Shown here: in pieces, positions 25,624 to 33,572 of the stretch
Layout of the letters: every line of letters begins with the position of its first letter
Position numbering within the stretch: position 1 is the first letter of the stretch
From: RHLJ01 sp965212165
GTDB taxonomy: Bacteria > Bacteroidota > Rhodothermia > Balneolales > Balneolaceae
NCBI GenBank assembly: GCA_965212165.1
Contig: OZ243096.1
Span: 1,860,001 to 1,924,000, forward strand
DNA length: 64,000 nt
Direction: 5' to 3'
Notes under the pieces: model-generated
What the model was told of the DNA's origin: nothing
The model's input: the letters and a program-made list of their open reading frames with translations, nothing else
The model's database searches: none
Program-made: the position numbers and the translations under genes

Positions 25624-26583
25624 TTAAGCGGAACAGCTACCGCCTCCTAAAACGCAAAATTGCGCGCAATATGGATGATTTAGAAAAACTCGTTGGAATG
25701 ATTCTTTGAGTGTTTTCCCTAGAATAAAGTTCTCATCGTACGCGATTAAAGTGCATGGTAAAACAACGGGGTGCTCATCACCTTTTCTCTTGACTATCAT
25801 CCGCTCATGAGCACACATTTGTTGATGGGGGTGTACATTCAATATATCCCAACAAGCAGTTGTAATTTCAGGAACATCTTTTTCAGTCGACATCTCTGGA
25901 AAGATGACAATATTTTCACCATTAGATAATGAAAGATCAACATTATACTCATTAAGTATACTTTGGTATCCATTTAAAGCACTTGCTGAAGATTCATTAT
26001 ATAACGAACGACCTGCAATACTCAGATTAAAGCCCAGATCGAATAAGCTTTTAATAGTAGTCATTGTCCGTTTAAATGTTTTTGGACCACGTTCTTTTTC
26101 ATGAGCTTCTTCAGTATAATGATCTAATGATACTCTTAGTGAGAGTTTATCGTCATATTTTCGGTTCAGTTCATCCAATGGACGAAAATATTTATCGATT
26201 GCACGATAAGCATTGGTTAACACCAAAACATTAAAGCCACGATCTAAACATAGAGTGATTATTGGAAGGATTTCTTTATTGAGAAATGGTTCACCACCTG
26301 TAAAAGAAATATTTTTAGTACCTAGTTCTTGTTCTTCAATTTCATCTAGATAATTTTTCACTTCATCGAACGTGATGAATGAAAGTTCATCATTAGTTGG
26401 AGATGATTCTATATAGCAATTTTCACAAGCAAGGTTACATCGAGTTCCGGTGTTAAACCAAAGTGTTTCAAGTTTAATCATATCTACATAGGCACGATCT
26501 TCACCTTTTGCTGTTTTCTTTTCTTCGACAAATTTACCGTCTTCATGAAAGTTTTTACTGATCTCAAGTTCTCTTAACAGCAA
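25624..26583 (-). CDS. Radical SAM protein linked to ArsM
   Basis: A 319-residue radical SAM enzyme. The [4Fe-4S] motif is C49-x3-C53-x2-C56 (TRCNLACENCYIESSP), followed by the SAM-binding FTGGEPF. Extra cysteines near the C-terminus (C306, C310, C317 in HPYCAQFCVLGGGSC) suggest an auxiliary cluster or thiol site. The start is a TTG at 26581-26583 that overlaps arsM by 10 bp. A strong GGAGGT lies 6 nt upstream inside arsM, and the residues before the first ATG (26481) look like part of the domain. The context points to arsenic metabolism after methylation. ArsS (arsenosugar) and ArsL (arsinothricin) are known radical SAM partners of ArsM, but this one does not clearly match either. Confidence 0.8.
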   Translation of the reverse strand: MLLRELEISKNFHEDGKFVEEKKTAKGEDRAYVDMIKLETLWFNTGTRCNLACENCYIESSPTNDELSFITFDEVKNYLDEIEEQELGTKNISFTGGEPFLNKEILPIITLCLDRGFNVLVLTNAYRAIDKYFRPLDELNRKYDDKLSLRVSLDHYTEEAHEKERGPKTFKRTMTTIKSLFDLGFNLSIAGRSLYNESSASALNGYQSILNEYNVDLSLSNGENIVIFPEMSTEKDVPEITTACWDILNVHPHQQMCAHERMIVKRKGDEHPVVLPCTLIAYDENFILGKTLKESFQRVFLNHPYCAQFCVLGGGSCSA

Positions 26584-27629
26584 GATGCTACCTCCATTGA
26601 ATTTTGATTTTCAGTTGAGAAAGGGGCATTCCCACCACATCCTTCAAAGATTCCATAGTGGATAGAGAAATCACCCCAAAAATCGAAATGTTTTGCAAAG
26701 CGTGTTTCATTCAACATTTTATAGGTGTTCCCACAAACGGTATATATTCTTCCAGATTCAAAAATATGATGATTATCTAATTTAAATAGCTGTCTGCTTT
26801 CTTGAATGGTTCCATTATAGCGAATTGCCTGACCGTAATCTTCACAATCAGATTCAAGTCTGTCAAGTTTTATTAGGCGGTAGGTGACTGAATGAAAGCC
26901 GATGTTACCAGTTTTAGCTAAAATTTCTTGGTCATCAATTACCACTGGGTTCGAACTCACAACTCTTGGATCAGTAAATCCTGCTGCTTTGGCAAGATTT
27001 AGGAAGTCATTCCAGTATAGAGCACCACTTAAACATTCTCCGTATAAAATTGGGTCATCTTTTAGAGATTTAGGAATACGACGATCAGCATAAATATCAC
27101 TAAAGTAAAATTCGCCACCATTCTTTAAAAGATGAAATACACCATCTAAGACCGCTTTTTTATCTGTAGCAAGGTTAACTACACAATTCGATACCACAAG
27201 ATCTAGTGATTGTTCATTAATGTCTAAATTTGTGAGATGCTCAATATGTCCTTTTAAAAAACTCACATTCGTGTAACCAAATTTGTTAGCATGATAGACT
27301 TTGTTGGAGTTAGCAACCTGTAATTGTTGATCTGTCATATCAACTCCAATTACTGATCCATCTTCCTCAACTAGCTTGCTAAGAATGAAACAATCTCGGC
27401 CAGAACCTGAGCCTAAATCTAATACTGAAAGTCCTTTTACATCAAAAGGAATTGTTAAACCACAGCCATAATACTTAGTAACTACTTCATCGCTAATATC
27501 TTTCAATATAGATTTGATGTACTCTGGATATTCTTCAGTGGTACAACAAGCTGCGGTTTTTAAATCATTCGTAGATGAAAGTGTGTCACTGTAATAACTA
27601 GATACCTGATCACGAATATCATTTTTCAT
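26574..27629 (-). CDS. arsM: Arsenite S-adenosylmethionine methyltransferase
   Basis: ArsM methylates As(III) to mono-, di- and trimethylated forms. The SAM site is VLDLGSGSGRDCFIL. The four arsenic-binding cysteines of the family can be placed: Cys28/29 (AACC), Cys56 (YYGCG), Cys149 (VSNCVVNL) and Cys199 (YGECLSGA). The C-terminal ArsM-specific part (residues 260-340) has DYGQAIRYNGTI and HHIFESGRIYTVCGNT. The protein is 351 residues and ends in a Cys pair. The radical-SAM gene starts inside its 3' end. No arsR, arsB or arsC is visible nearby. Confidence 0.9.
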   Translation of the reverse strand: MKNDIRDQVSSYYSDTLSSTNDLKTAACCTTEEYPEYIKSILKDISDEVVTKYYGCGLTIPFDVKGLSVLDLGSGSGRDCFILSKLVEEDGSVIGVDMTDQQLQVANSNKVYHANKFGYTNVSFLKGHIEHLTNLDINEQSLDLVVSNCVVNLATDKKAVLDGVFHLLKNGGEFYFSDIYADRRIPKSLKDDPILYGECLSGALYWNDFLNLAKAAGFTDPRVVSSNPVVIDDQEILAKTGNIGFHSVTYRLIKLDRLESDCEDYGQAIRYNGTIQESRQLFKLDNHHIFESGRIYTVCGNTYKMLNETRFAKHFDFWGDFSIHYGIFEGCGGNAPFSTENQNSMEVASCC

Positions 27630-27720
27630 ATAAATAATACTTAATGCCTAAAGAATATTTTAAATAATAATAGTGTAATAATAAGATTGATTGTACAAAT
27701 CATTAGAAGGATTATAAATC

Positions 27721-28341
27721 TTAATTAGTTTCCGAGATATAACTTTTGTGTAACATTTTGAAGCTTAAAGGTAAATGTAGAATGGATTCAAGTTCTTTTT
27801 CAAGCCTATCAATAATTGTAATAGGACAAGCAAAAACTTTAGTTACTTCCTCCAGGTATTCAGCACTTTGTTCTACTAACTGAAAATTATCAATTAGTTT
27901 ATTTATGATATTTTCTAAAGGGTAGGGGTATGTTATTTCAAACAATTGCACCAAATAAATCTCATAAACAGTTGCATTTTCTAAGCAAAGTTTTGCTGAT
28001 GCTCCATACGATTGAATTAGGCCAGGTTTACCCAATTTTGTACCACCAAAATATCTAACAACAACAATACCGGTATTAATTACATCAAAAGATTTCAATT
28101 GATTAAGAATTGGAAGCCCTGCTGTTCCAGATGGCTCTCCATCATCGCTACTAAATTCAATAATAGATTCAGGGTTTATTCGATATCCGTAGCAATGATG
28201 TGAAGCATCGGGATACTCTTTTTTTATTTTATCAAGATTATCCTTGAATTCATTTTCATTTGAACAGATAAAAAGAAACCCGTAAAACTTTGAGCCAAGT
28301 TCTCTTAGAGATGATTCTGAATTTTCTAAAATCGTTTTCAA
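27721..28341 (-). CDS. YigZ/IMPACT family protein
   Basis: A 206-residue protein of the UPF0029/IMPACT family. Its core has SHHCYGYRI, SDDGEPSGTAGLPIL and VVVRYFGGTKLGKPGLIQSYG, all diagnostic. The C-terminal DUF1949-like ferredoxin fold is present (YPYPLENIINKLI). The bacterial function is unclear; the eukaryotic IMPACT counterpart regulates Gcn2. The start is probably the TTG at 28339-28341, because no ATG precedes the conserved domain. It is divergent from sdhC across a 206-bp region. Confidence 0.88.
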   Translation of the reverse strand: MKTILENSESSLRELGSKFYGFLFICSNENEFKDNLDKIKKEYPDASHHCYGYRINPESIIEFSSDDGEPSGTAGLPILNQLKSFDVINTGIVVVRYFGGTKLGKPGLIQSYGASAKLCLENATVYEIYLVQLFEITYPYPLENIINKLIDNFQLVEQSAEYLEEVTKVFACPITIIDRLEKELESILHLPLSFKMLHKSYISETN

Positions 28342-28475
28342 TAGAATTTATTTAATGAGTACTGTACCAATTAAAGTACACCAATTCGTATTTAATATTT
28401 TACTATTTAGAGTCTTTCTACCTTGCCATTAGTAAACGAAAAACCGATTTTCTATACTGATTTAATCACTTTGTA

Positions 28476-28499
28476 TAGTTTCAAAAAAAATTGAAACTA
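28476..28499. promoter_or_regulatory. Inverted repeat in the sdh promoter region
   Basis: Two 9-base arms, TAGTTTCAA (28476-28484) and TTGAAACTA (28491-28499), form a perfect inverted repeat with a 6-base A spacer. It sits about 50 bp upstream of the sdhC start, in the 206-bp divergent region between yigZ and sdhC. It could be a dimeric regulator site or a weak hairpin. The position suits an operator for the sdh operon, but no regulator can be named. Confidence 0.4.
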
Positions 28500-28547
28500 A
28501 GTAGAAATCACTTGTGTTTAGCACTATAAATCAAACTAACTAAATTA

Positions 28548-29246
28548 ATGCCTTCATTAAAAAAAGCGCTCAGGTCACAGGTTGGTCGTAAGATTATGAC
28601 TGGAATAACTGGGATCGGATTAATGTTCTTTCTCATAGGTCACCTTGTCGGCAACCTGTCAATATTTGGCTCATCAGATGCCTTTAATATTTATACTAAA
28701 ACACTTACTGATCTTGGACCATTGTTATACGTGATTGAAGCTGGTTTAGCTTTCTTCTTTTTATATCATACTGTTCTGGGTGTTTCTATTTGGTGGGGGA
28801 GAAGAAAAGCAAGGCCAGATGGTTATGATACATATAAAACTAAAGGTGGCGCAAGTCATCAAAGTCTTGCCTCTAGAAGTATGATCATAACAGGCTCTGT
28901 AATTCTAATCTTTTTAGTCTTACACATAATTCATTTTAAATTTGGAGCAGACTATTCAACAATAATTGATGGGACAGAAACACGTGATTTACGAAGATTA
29001 GTAATTGAAGAATTTCAAAAGACTGGTATTGTAATAGGTTATGTATTTGTATTAGCTCTAGCCATTTTACACTTGTCACATGGTTTTTGGAGTGCATTTA
29101 CCTCACTCGGAATGAAGAATGGAGAAACCTCAAAAAGAGTACAAGCGGGTGCTTATGCATTTGCAATTATAATCATGCTTGCATTTATCTTCATCCCTCT
29201 GTACATCTATTTTACAGGTGGACAAGGTTCATTAATTAGTTATTAA
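28548..29246 (+). CDS. sdhC: Succinate dehydrogenase cytochrome b subunit
   Basis: The single membrane anchor of a B-type succinate:quinone oxidoreductase, 232 residues with five hydrophobic helices. Histidines suitable as ligands for two b hemes occur in GHLVGNL, YHTVLG, LHIIHF and LHLSHGF. This one-subunit diheme anchor is the type found in Bacteroidota and relatives and in epsilon-proteobacterial fumarate reductases, with menaquinone as the usual partner (compare menG at 9.2 kb). It opens the sdhC-sdhA-sdhB operon; sdhA starts 13 bp after its stop. Confidence 0.92.
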   Translation: MPSLKKALRSQVGRKIMTGITGIGLMFFLIGHLVGNLSIFGSSDAFNIYTKTLTDLGPLLYVIEAGLAFFFLYHTVLGVSIWWGRRKARPDGYDTYKTKGGASHQSLASRSMIITGSVILIFLVLHIIHFKFGADYSTIIDGTETRDLRRLVIEEFQKTGIVIGYVFVLALAILHLSHGFWSAFTSLGMKNGETSKRVQAGAYAFAIIIMLAFIFIPLYIYFTGGQGSLISY

Positions 29247-29259
29247 GGGAGTTTAGGAA

Positions 29260-31182
29260 ATGAAATTAGACGGAAAAATACCTGAAGGACCACTTGAACA
29301 AAAGTGGAATCTTCACAAGAAGAATATGAATCTTGTTGCCCCAAATAACCGGCGCAAGTACGAAGTGATTATTGTTGGAACTGGTTTAGCTGGCGGTGCT
29401 GCTGCTGCAAGTATGGCTGAAATGGGATATAAAGTTAAAAGCTTTTGTATTCAGGATTCTGCACGACGAGCTCATTCTATTGCTGCACAAGGTGGAATAA
29501 ATGCTGCTAAAAACTATCCAAATGATGGAGATAGTATTTGGAGATTATTCTATGATACTATTAAAGGTGGTGACTACAGATCTAGAGAAGCAAATGTATA
29601 TCGACTAGCTGAAGTTGCAAACAACATTATTGATCAGGCAGTAGCACAAGGTGTTCCATTTGCTCGTGAATACTCAGGACTTTTAGATAACAGGTCTTTT
29701 GGAGGTGCTCAAGTTTCAAGAACTTTTTATGCTCGTGGTCAAACAGGGCAGCAACTATTATTAGGTGCATATCAGGCAATGATGCGTCAAGTACAAGAAG
29801 GTGGAATTGAATATTATACTCGCCATGAAATGCTTGAAGTTGTAATTATTGATGGGAAAGCTCGTGGTATTATCACTAGAGATTTAGTTTCAGGTGAGAT
29901 TGTCCGCCATGAAGCTGATGCCGTTGTTTTAGCAACTGGTGGATATGGAAACGTTTTCTATCTTTCTACAAATGCAAAGAATTCGAATGTAACTGCAGCT
30001 TGGAGAGCCCATAAAAAAGGTGCGCTTTTTGCTAACCCTTGTTTTGTTCAGGTTCATCCAACATGTATTCCTGTTTCAGGAGATTATCAATCTAAACTTA
30101 CTCTTATGAGTGAAAGTTTAAGAAATGATGGTCGAGTTTGGGTGCCTCGTAAGAAAGGAGATGATCGTCATCCAAATGATATTCCAGATGAAGAACGGTA
30201 TTATTATTTAGAAGAACGCTATCCAAGTTTTGGGAATCTAGTACCACGAGATGTTGCTTCAAGAAATGCAAAACTCGTTTGTGATGATGGGCTAGGAGTT
30301 GGTGAAACAGGATTAGCAGTATATCTAGATTTCCGTGATGCCATTAAAAGATATGGTGAAGACACTATTCGGGCAAAGTATGGAAACCTATTCGATATGT
30401 ATCTTAATATTGCTGGAGAAAATCCATATTCACAACCAATGAAAATTTATCCTGCTGTGCATTACACAATGGGTGGTCTTTGGGTTGATTATAACCTTAT
30501 GACCAATGTTCCTGGACTTTTTGCAACAGGTGAAGCTAATTTCTCAGATCATGGTGCAAACAGATTGGGTGCAAGTGCGTTAATGCAGGGACTTTCTGAT
30601 GGTTATTTTGTACTACCTGCTACAATCGGGAATTACCTTGCTGATGAAGAAATTGGTAAGCGTTATGGGACAGATCATTCTGAATTCGAAAAGGCTGCAG
30701 CTGAAGCGCAAGCTCAGATTGACAAGCTTCTAAGAATTAAAGGAAAACGAACCATTATCGATTTCCACAGAACACTTGGTAAAATTGTTTGGGATAAAAT
30801 TGGTATTTCAAGAACTAAAGAAGGTTTAGAATCAGCTATAAAAGAGATTCAAGCTCTTCGTGAAGAATTCTGGACCAATGTTTATGTACCAGGTGAGAAA
30901 AACAATTTTAACAAATATCTTGAATTTGCTGGTCGTGTAGCTGATTTCTTTGAGTTAGCTGAATTAATGGCAAAAGATGCACTTGATAGAGAAGAATCAT
31001 GTGGTTGTCATTTACGTGATGAACATCAAACTGAAGAAGGGGAAGCCCTTAGAAATGATAAAGACTATTCGTACGTAGCTGCTTGGGAGTTCCAAGGAGT
31101 AAATGGAGAATTGAAAGAAAAACTCCACAAAGAAAACCTTGAATTCGAATTCGTTGAGCTAAAACAACGTAGCTACAAATAA
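29260..31182 (+). CDS. sdhA: Succinate dehydrogenase flavoprotein subunit
   Basis: The 640-residue catalytic subunit with covalently bound FAD. Visible motifs are the FAD dinucleotide fold VIIVGTGLAGGAAAASMAEMG, the flavinylation segment RRAHSIAAQGGINA, the dicarboxylate site QVHPTCIPVSGDY, and HYTMGGLWVDYN followed by GEANFSDHGANRLGASAL. The C-terminus has the cysteine pair ESCGCHLRDEHQT typical of the Bacteroidota-type subunit. It lies between sdhC and sdhB, 10 bp before the latter. In the complex it oxidises succinate to fumarate on the cytoplasmic face. Confidence 0.97.
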   Translation: MKLDGKIPEGPLEQKWNLHKKNMNLVAPNNRRKYEVIIVGTGLAGGAAAASMAEMGYKVKSFCIQDSARRAHSIAAQGGINAAKNYPNDGDSIWRLFYDTIKGGDYRSREANVYRLAEVANNIIDQAVAQGVPFAREYSGLLDNRSFGGAQVSRTFYARGQTGQQLLLGAYQAMMRQVQEGGIEYYTRHEMLEVVIIDGKARGIITRDLVSGEIVRHEADAVVLATGGYGNVFYLSTNAKNSNVTAAWRAHKKGALFANPCFVQVHPTCIPVSGDYQSKLTLMSESLRNDGRVWVPRKKGDDRHPNDIPDEERYYYLEERYPSFGNLVPRDVASRNAKLVCDDGLGVGETGLAVYLDFRDAIKRYGEDTIRAKYGNLFDMYLNIAGENPYSQPMKIYPAVHYTMGGLWVDYNLMTNVPGLFATGEANFSDHGANRLGASALMQGLSDGYFVLPATIGNYLADEEIGKRYGTDHSEFEKAAAEAQAQIDKLLRIKGKRTIIDFHRTLGKIVWDKIGISRTKEGLESAIKEIQALREEFWTNVYVPGEKNNFNKYLEFAGRVADFFELAELMAKDALDREESCGCHLRDEHQTEEGEALRNDKDYSYVAAWEFQGVNGELKEKLHKENLEFEFVELKQRSYK

Positions 31183-31192
31183 GGAAGATATT

Positions 31193-31945
31193 ATGAGTAA
31201 AGACATGAAAATTCATTTAAAGTATTGGAAACAGGCTGGACCTAATGCCAAAGGATACTTTGAAGAAAGAACACTAGAATCTGTAAATGAGCATATGTCC
31301 TTTCTGGAAATGCTAGATGTGCTGAATGAAGAGCTTCAACTGGATGGTAAAGATCCTGTTGAATTCGATTATGATTGCCGTGAAGGAATTTGCGGTTCTT
31401 GTAATCTTGTGATTAATGGACAGGCACATGGCCCGAAAGATAAGGTCGCTTGTTGTCAGTTACATATGCGAAATTATAACGATGGAGATAGTATTACTAT
31501 CGAACCACCAAGAGCAGCAGCTTTTCCAATCATAAAGGATTTGGTTGTAGATCGTTCAGGATTTGATAGAATTATTGAAGCTGGTGGATATGTTTCCATT
31601 AAAACAGGTTCTGCGCAGGAGGCAAATTCAATCCCGATTGAAAAAGAGAATTCGGATATCGCATTTGATTATGCTACATGCATCGGTTGCGGTGCATGTG
31701 TTGCTGCATGTCCTAACGCTTCTGCTTCCTTGTTTACTGGCGCTAAGATAGCTCACTTAGGTAAGCTTCCACAAGGCGAACTAGAGAGAAGTAACCGCGT
31801 TGTAGCAATGGTTGACCAAATGAAAGAAGAAGGTTTTGGCGATTGCTCCAATTATGCAGAGTGCGAAGCAGTTTGCCCTGTTGGTATTTCTATTTCAGCG
31901 ATCGCAGAAATGAGAAAAGATTATGTGAAGGCAGTTTTTAGCTAA
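31193..31945 (+). CDS. sdhB: Succinate dehydrogenase iron-sulfur subunit
   Basis: A 250-residue electron-transfer subunit. The [2Fe-2S] site is CREGICGSCNLVING with a further Cys in VACCQL. The [4Fe-4S] and [3Fe-4S] sites are CIGCGACVAACPNA and CEAVCPVGI. Electrons pass from FAD in SdhA through these clusters to the heme subunit. It is the last gene of the operon and is followed 18 bp later by a strong hairpin terminator. Confidence 0.97.
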   Translation: MSKDMKIHLKYWKQAGPNAKGYFEERTLESVNEHMSFLEMLDVLNEELQLDGKDPVEFDYDCREGICGSCNLVINGQAHGPKDKVACCQLHMRNYNDGDSITIEPPRAAAFPIIKDLVVDRSGFDRIIEAGGYVSIKTGSAQEANSIPIEKENSDIAFDYATCIGCGACVAACPNASASLFTGAKIAHLGKLPQGELERSNRVVAMVDQMKEEGFGDCSNYAECEAVCPVGISISAIAEMRKDYVKAVFS

Positions 31946-31962
31946 ATTGAACTTTTATATTT

Positions 31963-31995
31963 AAAGCCACCTTACTATGTGAGGTGGCTTTTTTT
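31963..31995 (+). terminator. Rho-independent terminator of the sdhCAB operon
   Basis: A perfect 10-bp stem: AAAGCCACCT (31963-31972) pairs with AGGTGGCTTT (31982-31991) around a 9-base loop, followed by a run of T to 31995. It begins 18 bp after the sdhB stop codon. Confidence 0.92.
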
Positions 31996-32002
31996 ATATA
32001 AA

Positions 32003-32042
32003 AAAGCCATTTCCTGTTCAAGAAAATGGCTTTGGCTTTTTT
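32003..32042. terminator. Second tandem hairpin after sdhB
   Basis: Another perfect 10-bp stem, AAAGCCATTT (32003-32012) with AAATGGCTTT (32024-32033), loop 11 bases, then GGC and a run of six T. Its arms resemble those of the preceding hairpin (shared AAAGCCA), so it may be a back-up terminator that arose by duplication. The interruption of the T run makes it weaker. Confidence 0.6.
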
Positions 32043-32176
32043 GGGGTACATTATAAATTCAATGAACTCAAATTATCTATTCTATTAAAATAAAGAATCA
32101 CAAAAGTGTAATAATTAAATGAGCTCGTCATTAAAAATTCACAAATAAAAATGATGTTAAATCTATCTTAGATAAA

Positions 32177-32788
32177 ATGACAAAAAGTAAAAATAGAATT
32201 AGGAAAATTTTACCATTAGGTATTATTACACTCATTATTGCATCGTTCTTTATTGCTACAGGCTATCATTATATCCCTGTTGATATAAGTTTAGGTTCAT
32301 GCATTAAGGATTATACAAGTCCATCTACATACACGAAGAGGGTAAGTCCATTAAAAAGTCATGATTTAACAATTGATGGGGATAAAGTTCTAATTTGCTA
32401 TGGTAGTCCATCTGCAAATGAAAGAAAAATATTTGGTGGAATTGTTCCTTATAATAGAATTTGGAGGTTTGGGGCTAATGAACCAACACGAATTTATACA
32501 TCCACAAACTTAGTATTAGGAGAAGTTGTTGTTCCAAAAGGAAGATATTCTATATATGTAATACCAGGTGAAGAAAGTTGGGAGATATTTTTATCTGAGT
32601 CTACATTTCACTGGGGAAATTCAATAACTCAATCGGTAAGGGATAAGGAAATTGGTAGCTTTGAAATCAAATCAGATTATAATCCTACATTTGTTGAAAA
32701 ATTTACTATTGAGTCTGGTGAAGGACATATAATTGTAAAATGGGAAAGCACCTTACTAAGAATACCAATGGTAAATTTTGGGGATTAA
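32177..32788 (+). CDS. DUF2911 protein, first tandem copy
   Basis: A 203-residue protein with an N-terminal hydrophobic helix (about residues 14-29) and a DUF2911 domain (about 65-200). Key segments are LICYGSPSANERKIFGG, IWRFGANEPTRI, VVPKGRYSIYVIPG and WEIFLSESTFHWGN. DUF2911 proteins are common exported beta-rich proteins of the FCB group with unknown function. It is clearly paralogous to the next gene, with near-identical layout. The helix may be a signal anchor. Confidence 0.82.
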   Translation: MTKSKNRIRKILPLGIITLIIASFFIATGYHYIPVDISLGSCIKDYTSPSTYTKRVSPLKSHDLTIDGDKVLICYGSPSANERKIFGGIVPYNRIWRFGANEPTRIYTSTNLVLGEVVVPKGRYSIYVIPGEESWEIFLSESTFHWGNSITQSVRDKEIGSFEIKSDYNPTFVEKFTIESGEGHIIVKWESTLLRIPMVNFGD

Positions 32789-32872
32789 TATATTCTTAAT
32801 TTTTTCTAATCTTTGGTCAAAGAGATTAAAGTTTATTCATTAAAAAAACCTAAAGAGTAGATGTGGAAGTAA

Positions 32873-32900
32873 ATGGTTTTCTTTAAAAAAAAGAAACCAT
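32873..32900 (+). promoter_or_regulatory. Hairpin overlapping the start codon of the second DUF2911 gene
   Basis: ATGGTTTTCTT (32873-32883) can pair with AAGAAACCAT (32891-32900) with a single bulged T. The 3' arm contains the A and T of the start codon at 32899. Such a structure could lower translation initiation of the downstream gene. It is A/T-rich and may be fortuitous. Confidence 0.3.
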
Positions 32901-33567
32901 GTCACTCATAATAAGACCTACATCCATTTTAAAAACCATCATTTTTGGTTTTATACCAATTTTCATAATAGTTGGATTTTTTACTACTGGTTATAAATAT
33001 GTTCCAGTAGAGTACACAGTCGGAAAGTGTTTGAAAGACTATACAAATGCTGCTTCTTATAAAGCGCGTTCTAGTAAATTAAAAACTGCTGACTTTAAAC
33101 TTGATGAGGCAAATATTTTAATGTGTTATGGAAGTCTAGAAGCTCAAAGTCAGAATGTATATGGCGAACAAGTTCCATTTGATCAATTATGGGAGTTTGG
33201 AGCAAATGAACCTACTCGTATTTATACAAATAAAGATATAATTTTAGGAGAGTTAGAAGTTCCAAAAGGGAGATATTCTATTTACACCGTTCCTGGAAAA
33301 TGGAATTGGGAAGTGTTCATCTCAAAATCTACAGATCATTGGGGTAATGAGATAACTGCAGAAGTAAGAAATCAAGAGATTGGAAGTTTTAAAGTGAGGC
33401 CTCAATACAATTCTGAATTCGTGAATGAATTAACAATAATACCAAGTCAAAACGAAATTATTGCAGAATGGGGAAAAACAAGTATTCGAATTCCAATTGA
33501 GAATATTGATACAGGTGAAAAAACTAAACACTTAACCATTATATCGAAATTTTTGTCTTCGTTATAA
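32899..33567 (+). CDS. DUF2911 protein, second tandem copy
   Basis: A 222-residue paralogue of the preceding gene. The N-terminal helix is FGFIPIFIIVGFFTTGY, and the DUF2911 domain contains MCYGSLEAQSQNVYGEQ, WEFGANEPTRIYTN, EVPKGRYSIYTVPG and VFISKSTDHWGNE. The first 190 residues align with the first copy without large gaps; this copy has an extra C-terminal tail of about 20 residues. It converges on an aminotransferase gene with 5 bp between stops. Function unknown. Confidence 0.82.
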   Translation: MSLIIRPTSILKTIIFGFIPIFIIVGFFTTGYKYVPVEYTVGKCLKDYTNAASYKARSSKLKTADFKLDEANILMCYGSLEAQSQNVYGEQVPFDQLWEFGANEPTRIYTNKDIILGELEVPKGRYSIYTVPGKWNWEVFISKSTDHWGNEITAEVRNQEIGSFKVRPQYNSEFVNELTIIPSQNEIIAEWGKTSIRIPIENIDTGEKTKHLTIISKFLSSL

Positions 33568-33572
33568 TCGAA

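Noticed and set aside
26945..26965. GGTTCGAAC sequence resembling a tRNA T-loop
   Set aside because: It lies inside the intact arsM coding region and no acceptor, D or anticodon arms can be formed around it.
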